From Aporhodopirellula rubra (lineage in GTDB: Bacteria; Planctomycetota; Planctomycetia; Pirellulales; Pirellulaceae), in NCBI RefSeq assembly GCF_014192335.1, contig NZ_JACHXU010000007.1:62001-126000 (forward strand): DNA of 64,000 nucleotides, written 5' to 3'. This document shows positions 39,207 to 46,893 of the stretch, in pieces. The stretch's first letter is position 1, and each line of letters starts with the position of its first letter. Position numbers and translations under genes: made by a program. Under the pieces are notes generated by a model. That model had not been told where the DNA came from, did not search any database, and was given only the letters and a program-made list of their open reading frames with translations.

Positions 39207-39309
39207 CGAGTACCGGAGGCGTCGACGGAGGTTGGACTTGATCCGGCCTCACGTCGTCATCCCTCGTTTATCTGACCTCACACCCTCGTCCTCAGACCTT
39301 AGTTCTCAC

Positions 39310-40275
39310 ATGTCCTCGCTCATAATCATTGCTGCCGTTGGAGTTTTTGTTGCCGCGATGGTGGCGTTCACCGCTTCCGTGTTGATGCCGTCCGAAGAGA
39401 CGACTGCAACCGAAGATCGACTCGCAGCGTTGGCAACCAACAACCGAGGCGGTACGACCGAGAAAAAGCAGTCGCTGTTGTTAGTCGACGACATGGATAA
39501 GGCAGCATCCCTGCTCGAACGGATCATGAATCATGTTCCGGCCGTTCACAAATACATCGAACAGGCCGACATGAAGATCACTATGGTCCAATTCATGGGG
39601 ATGTGCGGTGCGTGTTTCCTCGCCGGCGTCGTCATTTGCGTGGTTTCGCCCGTGCCGGTTCTCCTGGGACCGATTCTCGGTTTGGTGATGTCGACGCTGC
39701 CGCTCTGCGTCGTGCTGTTTAAACGCAAAAAACGACTAGCGAAATTCGGGCAACAAATCCCGGAAGCACTCGAACTGCTCGGCCGCTCGCTGCGTGCGGG
39801 ACACTCGTTGCAAGCCGGTTTCGGGCTCGTCGGCGAAGAGATGGACGCTCCTCTCGCAACCGAGTTCAAACGCTGCTACGAAGAACAAAAGTTTGGCATC
39901 CCGTTGGACGAATCGATCGAAGACATGGCAGAGCGGATTCCCAACATGGACATCCGGTTCTTTGCCACCGCAGTGATCCTGCAACGGCAAACAGGCGGTG
40001 ACTTGAGCGAGATCCTCGACAAGATCGGACACCTCGTCCGGGAGCGATTGCAAATCCTTGGAACGATCCAGGCACTCACCGGGGAAGGCCGAATGAGCGG
40101 TGCGGTGCTGTTGGCGTTACCACCTGTGCTGTTCCTCACGATGTTACGACTCAACTACGACTACATCATGATGCTGTTCACCGATGACCTCGGGCGATAC
40201 GCACTCGGTGCCGCGATCGTGTCTCAAATCATCGGTGCATTGGTGATCAAAAAGATTATCACGATCAAGGTTTAG
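39310..40275 (+). CDS. tadB: Tad platform protein TadB
   Basis: Inner-membrane platform protein. The ATG at 39310 is preferred over a TTG at 39232, as it starts directly in a transmembrane helix (SSLIIIAAVGVFVAAMVAF). 321 residues with helices near the N-terminus, about 90-130 and 285-320, and the T2SF domain (GRSLRAGHSLQAGFGLV, RQTGGDLSEILDKIGHLVRER). The leader upstream is pyrimidine-rich and resembles that of korB. Confidence 0.92.
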   Translation: MSSLIIIAAVGVFVAAMVAFTASVLMPSEETTATEDRLAALATNNRGGTTEKKQSLLLVDDMDKAASLLERIMNHVPAVHKYIEQADMKITMVQFMGMCGACFLAGVVICVVSPVPVLLGPILGLVMSTLPLCVVLFKRKKRLAKFGQQIPEALELLGRSLRAGHSLQAGFGLVGEEMDAPLATEFKRCYEEQKFGIPLDESIEDMAERIPNMDIRFFATAVILQRQTGGDLSEILDKIGHLVRERLQILGTIQALTGEGRMSGAVLLALPPVLFLTMLRLNYDYIMMLFTDDLGRYALGAAIVSQIIGALVIKKIITIKV

Positions 40276-40331
40276 ATCGAACCTTCCGCACGGTCCCACT
40301 CACTTCTTTCATTCAATACATCGTCACTCCC

Positions 40332-41321
40332 ATGTTTACTTTCCTCGCTGAAAACGCCGCTCCGGGCTTCATCAACCCGATGCTTCTGACCACCGTCGCG
40401 ATCTTCTTGGGCGTCGCTTCGATCTCGTGGTTGGTCATCAACAAAATCAACGGTTCGGATCAAGAACCCGCCGAGTCGCGACTCGACCGGATGAAGCAAG
40501 CCAAACGTGGCATCCGAAATATCGAAGCCGACGAAAAAGCACGTAGCAAGAATGAAGCGTTGACCGCAGCCCTCGAAAAGGCCGCCAATCCGATCGCGAA
40601 TTCGGTCTCCGGCAACGAAGAAGAAATGGGCAAGCTGCGAGAGAAACTCGTCAACGCGGGCTTCCGGCGTGAGAGTTCTCCCATCGTTTTCAAGATGATC
40701 CAGCTCGTCTGCACCGGTGTCGGCTTGTTTTTCGGCGGTGTGCTGGGGATGCTCGTCGACGGAATGACCCAAGGTCTCTTGATCAAACTCTTTGGAGGAA
40801 TGATTCTCGGCTTCGGCATTCCTCAATTAGCCCTCGGATTCCTTGCAAGCAAACGCAAAGAATCGATTTTCCTCGGCCTGCCCGACGCTCTCGACTTGAT
40901 GGTCGTCTGCGTGGAAGCCGGTTTGGGAATGGACCAAGCGTTGCGTAAGGTCGCCGAAGAGATGGGCAAAAGCCACAAAAACATCGGTGAAGAATTCAAC
41001 ATCGCCAACTCGCAATTGCAATTCGGCCGACCGCGAAGCGAAGTGCTGCAAGCGCTTGGATACCGCAGCGGCGTGGACGATTTGAAGCAACTCGCGTCGA
41101 TCCTGATTCAGGCCGACAAGTTCGGCTCGAGCGTCGCGACGGCACTGCGCGTGCAAAGTGAATCGATGCGAACCAAACGTCGTCAAATCGCGGAAGAGAA
41201 AGCAGCCAAGACGGCCGTGAAGATGATTTTCCCGCTCGTTCTGTTCATCTTCCCAGGTATCTTCGTGGTGCTCGTCGGACCTGCCGCGATCAACATGTAC
41301 CGGCAAATGCTCGCCAAATAA
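40332..41321 (+). CDS. tadC: Tad platform protein TadC
   Basis: Partner of TadB in the pilus platform. 329 residues: N-terminal helix (14-38), polar segment, helices about 118-165, T2SF domain (LPDALDLMVVCVEAGLGMDQAL, LIQADKFGSSVATALRVQSESMR) and a C-terminal helix (MIFPLVLFIFPGIFVVLVGP). It follows tadB by 56 bases. Confidence 0.93.
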   Translation: MFTFLAENAAPGFINPMLLTTVAIFLGVASISWLVINKINGSDQEPAESRLDRMKQAKRGIRNIEADEKARSKNEALTAALEKAANPIANSVSGNEEEMGKLREKLVNAGFRRESSPIVFKMIQLVCTGVGLFFGGVLGMLVDGMTQGLLIKLFGGMILGFGIPQLALGFLASKRKESIFLGLPDALDLMVVCVEAGLGMDQALRKVAEEMGKSHKNIGEEFNIANSQLQFGRPRSEVLQALGYRSGVDDLKQLASILIQADKFGSSVATALRVQSESMRTKRRQIAEEKAAKTAVKMIFPLVLFIFPGIFVVLVGPAAINMYRQMLAK

Positions 41322-41369
41322 GTTTCGGCCGCGTTTTCAAAACGCGTCGGGCAAGTCAACAAACGTCGC

Positions 41370-41399
41370 CAACATCACACACATCGTCGTGTGGTGTTG
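41370..41399. terminator. Hairpin between convergent genes
   Basis: An 11-bp stem with one G-T pair (41370-41380 and 41389-41399) encloses an 8-base loop. A second perfect inverted repeat (41330-41346, cgcgtttt-c-aaaacgcg) lies just upstream. They sit between tadC (plus) and the MazG-like gene (minus), so a bidirectional terminator is possible; there is no T-run after either stem. Confidence 0.3.
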
Positions 41400-41414
41400 T
41401 GCGGCATCGGAACC

Positions 41415-41774
41415 TCACTGCAACTTTTCGTTGTCGCGGTGACGGTTTCGATCACGGTCAGTTTTCTTAATCAGATTCTTGCGTAACGCCTCGGTCAGAT
41501 CGATACCGGATTGGTTGGCGAGACAAATCACAACGAACATCACGTCGGCGAGTTCGTCTGACAACTCCCCGGGACTTTCGCCCGGCTTGCTGGATTGCTC
41601 GCCATGACTGCGTGACAAAATTCGAGCAACCTCGCCGACCTCTTCGACCAACTGTGCCAGGTTCGTCATCTCGTGGAAGTACCGAACACCGATCGTTTGG
41701 ATCCACTCGTCGACACGCCGTTGAGCTTCACCGATGGTCAGCGGATCGGACGACTTTTCAATAACGTCCGTCAT
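41415..41774 (-). CDS. MazG-like nucleotide pyrophosphohydrolase
   Basis: 119 residues. The Mg-binding motif is intact: EEVGEVAR near 45 and DELADVMFVVICLAN near 73-87, matching E-E-x-x-E and E-x-x-D of the MazG/iMazG superfamily, which hydrolyses NTPs or dNTPs to monophosphates. It overlaps the propeller gene by 4 bases, as the last gene of a five-gene minus-strand unit. Confidence 0.85.
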   Translation of the reverse strand: MTDVIEKSSDPLTIGEAQRRVDEWIQTIGVRYFHEMTNLAQLVEEVGEVARILSRSHGEQSSKPGESPGELSDELADVMFVVICLANQSGIDLTEALRKNLIKKTDRDRNRHRDNEKLQ

Positions 41775-42988
41775 GGTTTGGCGATCAGCAGATAGGTCCC
41801 ACTTTTTCCCGCTACCGCGATGTCCATACGATCATCCTGGTTGAAGTCCTCGACCACAATCTGCAGCCCGGTACCAACACGACCTTCATCAATGGTGTGA
41901 CGAGTGAATGATTTGGTATCGGGATTCCATGAATACCAATACAAACACGGCACGTCCTGCCCTCCGGGATCACCACCGTTATGGGCATAGTAGCGTTTAC
42001 CGGTAATCAGATCCTCATTGCCGTCTCCATCGAGGTCCTTCCACAACAACGAGTGAGGCTGTGAAAAGCTACGGTCGATAGTGTGTTCAGCCCAACGGAT
42101 CTTCCCGGTCTCCGAATCTTCGAGCCCCTGGTTCTCCCACCACTGCAGGCCAAAGTCGTGGCCGTTTCCAAAGATTAAGTCGTTGTCGCCATCCTTATCA
42201 AGATCCGTGACCACCATTGGTAGGCTCGAATGCAAGTCCCAATCCGCGCGATACAACCACTCTTCTTTCCACGGTTCATCGGCGGGCTGCTCGTACCATC
42301 CATTTCCGACCAAGATATCTTTGCGACCATCTCCACTGATGTCGCCAATCGCGATCCCGTGGCCGTTCGCATTCGCCCCGACCAAATGACGCTTCACGTC
42401 GTAGGCAGGAACGCCTGAGTTATCCTTGGCATTTTTCTCGCCATCGGTTTTTGGAACCAATCGCCAGATAACCATCGGCGAATCAGCCTTCCAACTGTTA
42501 ACGATCCATTCGACATTGCCGTCACCATCGATGTCCTCGAGCAATTGGCCTTCGTTGGAGGACGCGCCCGTATCGACGAGCAGATTCGCCTCCCACTGCT
42601 TGCCGAGCCTGAGAGCCTCCTCACCCGGATTGCGAAACCACTGGACCTGCGTCGGCAAGAACGAACCGGCGATCACGTCGAGTCGACCGTCATTGTCGAC
42701 GTCAAATAAGTAATCGCCGTTGCTTTGGACGTAGCCGTTCCAGTCATCTACATTTCGCAGCGGACGCGGCGTCCACTCTCCGCCGCGATACCAGTTTCGT
42801 CCCGCAACGAGGTCCAACAGGCCATCGTTATCGACGTCACCCGCGGCAATCCCCTCATTCGCATCAACCGTCAGCAACTTAATATCGAACTGCAACGGTT
42901 CAGACGCATTGCTGCGTGACAGATCGACGCCGAACCACGCCGCGAACGCCAGACAGATCACCAAAGACTTCTCACTCAATCGGGGCAT
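41771..42988 (-). CDS. Exported FG-GAP/VCBS repeat beta-propeller protein
   Basis: The start at 42988 gives 405 residues with a signal peptide (LVICLAFAAWFGV, cleavage near SNASEP). Seven calcium-binding DxDxDGxxD-type motifs are visible (DVDNDGLLDLVAG, DVDNDGRLDVIAG, DIDGDGNVEW, DISGDGRKDILVG, DLDKDGDNDLIFG, DLDGDGNEDLITG, DFNQDDRMDIAVAG), as expected of a seven-bladed propeller. Such proteins act outside the cytoplasm in binding or adhesion. One base separates it from the thioredoxin-like gene. Confidence 0.88.
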   Translation of the reverse strand: MPRLSEKSLVICLAFAAWFGVDLSRSNASEPLQFDIKLLTVDANEGIAAGDVDNDGLLDLVAGRNWYRGGEWTPRPLRNVDDWNGYVQSNGDYLFDVDNDGRLDVIAGSFLPTQVQWFRNPGEEALRLGKQWEANLLVDTGASSNEGQLLEDIDGDGNVEWIVNSWKADSPMVIWRLVPKTDGEKNAKDNSGVPAYDVKRHLVGANANGHGIAIGDISGDGRKDILVGNGWYEQPADEPWKEEWLYRADWDLHSSLPMVVTDLDKDGDNDLIFGNGHDFGLQWWENQGLEDSETGKIRWAEHTIDRSFSQPHSLLWKDLDGDGNEDLITGKRYYAHNGGDPGGQDVPCLYWYSWNPDTKSFTRHTIDEGRVGTGLQIVVEDFNQDDRMDIAVAGKSGTYLLIAKP

Positions 42989-42989
42989 A

Positions 42990-44384
42990 CTATTTTTCCT
43001 TCGCGGTTTCTGATGTCGCGATCCGACCACCCTTGGTGAGCACATCGAGTTCATCTTTAAATTGTTTTCGTAACGCATCTTTCCCCGGATAACCAACGTG
43101 CACCGCCTCGACGAGACCGGTCGAAGCGATCACCAAAGTCAGCGGAATCTTCTTCGCAGCAAAGACGTCAATCATCGTGCCTTTCGGATCGACCGCGACG
43201 TCAACGCCCCAATCCTGCTCGCCGGCGAATCCGTTAACCAGCGATGCATTCTCGGCAACGTTGACCGCATAGAACACAACGTCTTTATCGTCATATTCAT
43301 CGACGGCAGCTTTAATCACGGGCATCGCTTGCAAACAGGGAGTGCACCATGTCGCCCAGAAGTCCAACACGACCACCTTTCCTTCGAGATCCTTCGAGGA
43401 GACTTCAGTCCCATCGAGCAAGGTGAGCGTATAGTCAGGAACCTTTTTACCCAGCAAGGGATGGCTGCCGATTTTGCTGGCGATCGTTTTCTGATAGTGG
43501 ACCAGCGAATCATATTTTGTCGCGTCAGCGGGTGCGACGAATCGGAACAACTTGTCGTCGACTTCACCCGTCACACGCCATGATACGAAGTCGTAACGCA
43601 GCGATAGTTCATAACCTTGAGGGACGCGGACTTGGCCGGTCGCGATCAACATCGGGGTCAAGTTGACGAGCAGGCGAAGCGGTCGCGGTTGTTTTTCATC
43701 CGTGATCCATAAATCCCAAACCACGCCGTCATCTTGTTCACCTTGAACATGAATCGACTCGGTGCGTCCGCGAAATTTCGTTTTCCCGAGCACCGTGACC
43801 GAATTCATCCCGCCGAGAAAAGTCACCGAAGGATCCACTCCCGCGACCGTCAACGCCAACATGGGTTCGGGATAAGGACCTAAGCTCAGTGGCGTTCGCG
43901 TGACGAGCGTTTGGTTATTCAGAGCGTCAGGCAACTCATAGTAGGAAGTCGGGTCCATCGCCACGGTACTTACCTTCCCGTCGGCGTAGAGCCGTTTTCG
44001 CTCCTCGTCAGACTTGTGATAGATCGTGTACTTATTCGGATACTTCGACGCGATTTGAAACGTTGATTTTTCATTCGAGAGGATTTCGCCGTGCATCACG
44101 GTTTCCACCGACAACTCAACCTTCGCTCGTGAAACATCCGCATCTGCGATCGCGGTAAACAGCGGCAACAGAGTCGACGTGACCTGCGGACTCGGCGTGA
44201 ACGTGTTCGTTTTCTCGCTCGGCGCAGTCGCAGAATCCCCACGTGCCCTGGCGTCATCACCCAAGACATTCCGCACACCGACGACGCACATCAATATGCA
44301 AACAGAGCAAAAGAACAAGACACTGCACCGGAAAGACCAGGCAGACATCGGAGATGAACGATAATTCGTCACAGGGGTATTCAT
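42990..44384 (-). CDS. Periplasmic thioredoxin-family protein (TlpA-like) with DUF2092-type N-terminal domain
   Basis: 464 residues with an N-terminal signal/anchor helix (about 17-40). Residues 70-300 form a beta-rich LolA/DUF2092-like domain. Residues 313-450 are a TlpA/AhpC-TSA thioredoxin domain with the active site WCTPC (Cys347, Cys350) and a cis-Pro loop (KIPLTLVI). It could reduce or handle exported thiols. A start 12 codons later is also possible. Confidence 0.85.
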   Translation of the reverse strand: MNTPVTNYRSSPMSAWSFRCSVLFFCSVCILMCVVGVRNVLGDDARARGDSATAPSEKTNTFTPSPQVTSTLLPLFTAIADADVSRAKVELSVETVMHGEILSNEKSTFQIASKYPNKYTIYHKSDEERKRLYADGKVSTVAMDPTSYYELPDALNNQTLVTRTPLSLGPYPEPMLALTVAGVDPSVTFLGGMNSVTVLGKTKFRGRTESIHVQGEQDDGVVWDLWITDEKQPRPLRLLVNLTPMLIATGQVRVPQGYELSLRYDFVSWRVTGEVDDKLFRFVAPADATKYDSLVHYQKTIASKIGSHPLLGKKVPDYTLTLLDGTEVSSKDLEGKVVVLDFWATWCTPCLQAMPVIKAAVDEYDDKDVVFYAVNVAENASLVNGFAGEQDWGVDVAVDPKGTMIDVFAAKKIPLTLVIASTGLVEAVHVGYPGKDALRKQFKDELDVLTKGGRIATSETAKEK

Positions 44385-44413
44385 CTGGTGCGCGTCGTGG
44401 AAGTCGAGAAAGG

Positions 44414-45421
44414 CTATTTGGTTGACAAAAATTGATAGCTCTGAACGATACTCTCTAGCGGAGCCGGAGACTGATCTTGCTCAACATGACATTCGTCGAC
44501 ACCGATCTCCTTTGCCAATCGCATCACCGCGGGGATATCGATTGTTCCGTCACCGAGTTCCTGGAAGGCGTCCGCAGGAACTTTGGATTCGTCTGTGATA
44601 ACTGGGGTTCCCGACAACAGGTCTTTCAGGTGAATTTGGCTAATCCGGCCGGCCAATCGCCGCATCATCGCGAGAGGATCGTGGCCACCGATTTTCGCCC
44701 AGAACACATCGAGCTCAAACTCCATTTGATGGGGATCGAACCGTTCGGTGAAGATATCGTACGCGGTCAAAGGCTTCGCATCATTCTCCTTACCTGAGTC
44801 GACCGCGAAGGGTTGAAACTCGAATGAATGATTGTGATAGCACATCCGCATTCCTGCTTCGCGAGTTTTGTCGGCCGCCGCGTTAGCGGAATCCGCGATC
44901 GCGCGGCATTTGTCAGCGGTGTCTCGCTGGTCCTTCGCGATGTAACCGAACACGACGTGCCGCAGACCGATCCGTTCGGCGATCTCGAGCATGCTCGGGA
45001 GCGACGCGACGCCTTCTCGTTTGGGATCAGTAATGATATTAAAGTCCAGAAACCCGCTGTGCACGGCGAGCCCATGGTCGCGGGCGATCGCGGCGAGTTT
45101 GATCGCCTCTTCATCGATGTTCATCAACTCAACTTGCCAATAACCGGCCGCGGCGACCGCAGCGAGTGTCGCCTCGGGGTCCTCGGCCATCTGATTCCGC
45201 AGTGTGTATAGCTGCAGACCGATGCGATCGAGGTAGGGCAACGAGGTTGCGGTCGTGGCCACCTTCGGCGACGCATCTTCCGATGCCGGCTCGGCGGAGG
45301 GGGCATCCGGAGAAGGTTCGTCGGCGAGTGCGGCCAAGGGTCGAGCAATCCAGGAGGTGAGGGCGGCTGCGGCGGTCAGCCGTGTTGCGGAGCGGCGGCT
45401 GATTCGGGGGTCGCTGGACAT
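44414..45421 (-). CDS. Sugar phosphate isomerase/epimerase-like TIM-barrel protein
   Basis: 335 residues of the AP-endonuclease-2/xylose isomerase-like barrel (LQLYTLRNQMAEDPEATLAA, HSGFLDFN, YHNHSFEF, FELDVFWAKIGGHDP, IHLKDLL). Metal ligands Glu, Asp and His are seen in ELDVFW, HNHSFEF and IHLKD. The N-terminus carries a Tat-like signal (SRRSATRLTAAAALTSW). The substrate is unknown. It follows the rhomboid gene by 8 bases. Confidence 0.85.
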   Translation of the reverse strand: MSSDPRISRRSATRLTAAAALTSWIARPLAALADEPSPDAPSAEPASEDASPKVATTATSLPYLDRIGLQLYTLRNQMAEDPEATLAAVAAAGYWQVELMNIDEEAIKLAAIARDHGLAVHSGFLDFNIITDPKREGVASLPSMLEIAERIGLRHVVFGYIAKDQRDTADKCRAIADSANAAADKTREAGMRMCYHNHSFEFQPFAVDSGKENDAKPLTAYDIFTERFDPHQMEFELDVFWAKIGGHDPLAMMRRLAGRISQIHLKDLLSGTPVITDESKVPADAFQELGDGTIDIPAVMRLAKEIGVDECHVEQDQSPAPLESIVQSYQFLSTK

Positions 45422-45429
45422 CGTTTTCG

Positions 45430-46410
45430 CTAGTTTTCGCGTGATTGACGTTTTCGTCGGCTGTATCGTTCGAGAGTCCGGCGTTCGCGAGAGGTCAAAC
45501 TCGATTCGCCGGACTGATGAATTTTAGCCAAAATCCGGTCCGCTTCCCGTTCTTCTTCCCGAATTTTCTTTTCGGGATCGTGCAACTTCAATTTCGCACG
45601 CCGGGATCGCTGCCGAAGAGTCCCCGGAATGTCCGCGAGGCTGGTCAGATCGAGCCAACGGAAATCCCATCCCTGCTTCACATACAAGAAACCAAACAAC
45701 GCACCGGCAAGGTGCACTTCGTACGCAGTTGCGCGTCCTGACAGACCGGCCGCGCCGTACAGATCCATCAGCACAACGAGGCAGGCCAGCACCCATGCCT
45801 TCATCGGGAAAACAAACATGAACAGCAATTCTTGGTGAGGGAAGAAGCACGCAAAAATCACGATCATCGCGACCACACCACCGCTGGCTCCCATCGTCAT
45901 CGGGCACTCCACACCGGTCGGCATAAAGCTCCAGTGAATGAGAGACGCCACCATCGCCACAATTCCGCCGAAAATGATCGCAGCCAGATAAGTCTTCAGA
46001 AACTCCTGCCCACCAAGTCGCTGTTCAATTGGCTTTCCAAACACGTACAGGATGAACATGTTGAAGACGAGGTGGAAGATGTTCCCCGTGTTGTGCAAAA
46101 ACCCATATGTGAGGGTCTGAAACCACAACCATGGACGTACCAATGAAGTGCCCCGGACCGCAAAGATATCGTCGATGTGGCTTCGCTTTTCGGTGTACTG
46201 CAATTCGATGGCAGCGCGATCGCTCGCGGCAAGCTCGATCGCATCGATTCCTGCAGGCAGTTCCTGCTGAACGTCGTACGTGAAAAGCAATTGCACGACA
46301 AAAACGATGACATTGATCACGATCAAAATGATCAACATGCTGCGTGGGTTTTCGATGCGATCCCACGGCGTTCGTTCGGAGCGACCATAGTCGCGATCGT
46401 AGATCCCCAT
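45430..46410 (-). CDS. Rhomboid family intramembrane serine protease
   Basis: 326 residues with six transmembrane helices. The catalytic Ser176 is in GASGG and His233 in EVHLAGALFGF, with HNTGNIFHLVFNM in helix 2 as in bacterial rhomboids. A charged C-terminal tail (250-326) with an ERRTLERYSRRKR segment faces the cytoplasm and is shared by many planctomycete rhomboids. First gene of the five-gene minus operon running to 41415. Confidence 0.92.
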   Translation of the reverse strand: MGIYDRDYGRSERTPWDRIENPRSMLIILIVINVIVFVVQLLFTYDVQQELPAGIDAIELAASDRAAIELQYTEKRSHIDDIFAVRGTSLVRPWLWFQTLTYGFLHNTGNIFHLVFNMFILYVFGKPIEQRLGGQEFLKTYLAAIIFGGIVAMVASLIHWSFMPTGVECPMTMGASGGVVAMIVIFACFFPHQELLFMFVFPMKAWVLACLVVLMDLYGAAGLSGRATAYEVHLAGALFGFLYVKQGWDFRWLDLTSLADIPGTLRQRSRRAKLKLHDPEKKIREEEREADRILAKIHQSGESSLTSRERRTLERYSRRKRQSREN

Positions 46411-46893
46411 CGTCAGCTAATCCCCGTCCAGGATGATGCCAGTTTTAAAAGATTGAAAAATCCATCATGAACCGCCTGAGGGTTTGAGCCGCCACGACGT
46501 TCAGGACCGATCTATTTTCAATTCACCGCGATCGCTTTTCAATCGGGTTGATCACAAAAGCGAACGTTCCACTGAATAAAAAACGGCGGCAAAAGGAAAA
46601 TCCCAAGAGCCGCCGTTGAGTCTTACTGAATAGGTGGAGCATTTCGAATCCAATCCTGGTTGAACAGGAAAGGGACGCGAGCAACACGGTGTCGCCGGGT
46701 TGAGCAAAAGCCGTGCTGGCCTGCGTATCCATATGCCCGCTTCGTCGCCATCTCGTGAAAGGTGTTTAGACCATCGATCGCGAGTCCGAGAATGGAATGG
46801 CGCTCGTCACTCAATGATGGACCAAGCGTTGATCCGCCAAAGATGAATTCATCACCGGGAACGCGTTCCCGGCAACGACTTCGTTTCTTGGAA
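46411..46893. other. Intergenic region with pnp terminator
   Basis: 483 bases between pnp and the rhomboid gene. It contains the terminator at 46576-46617 and presumably the rhomboid promoter. A 69-codon minus-strand frame at 46523-46732 crosses the terminator and is not credible. Confidence 0.5.
46576..46617 (-). terminator. Rho-independent terminator of pnp
   Basis: Read on the minus strand, a perfect 9-bp stem AACGGCGGC/GCCGCCGTT (46617-46609 and 46590-46582) with an 18-base loop is followed by TTTTTATT. It lies about 280 bases after the pnp stop. Confidence 0.7.

Noticed and set aside
46523-46732. 69-codon minus-strand frame after pnp
   Set aside because: It runs through the predicted pnp terminator and has no coding character.
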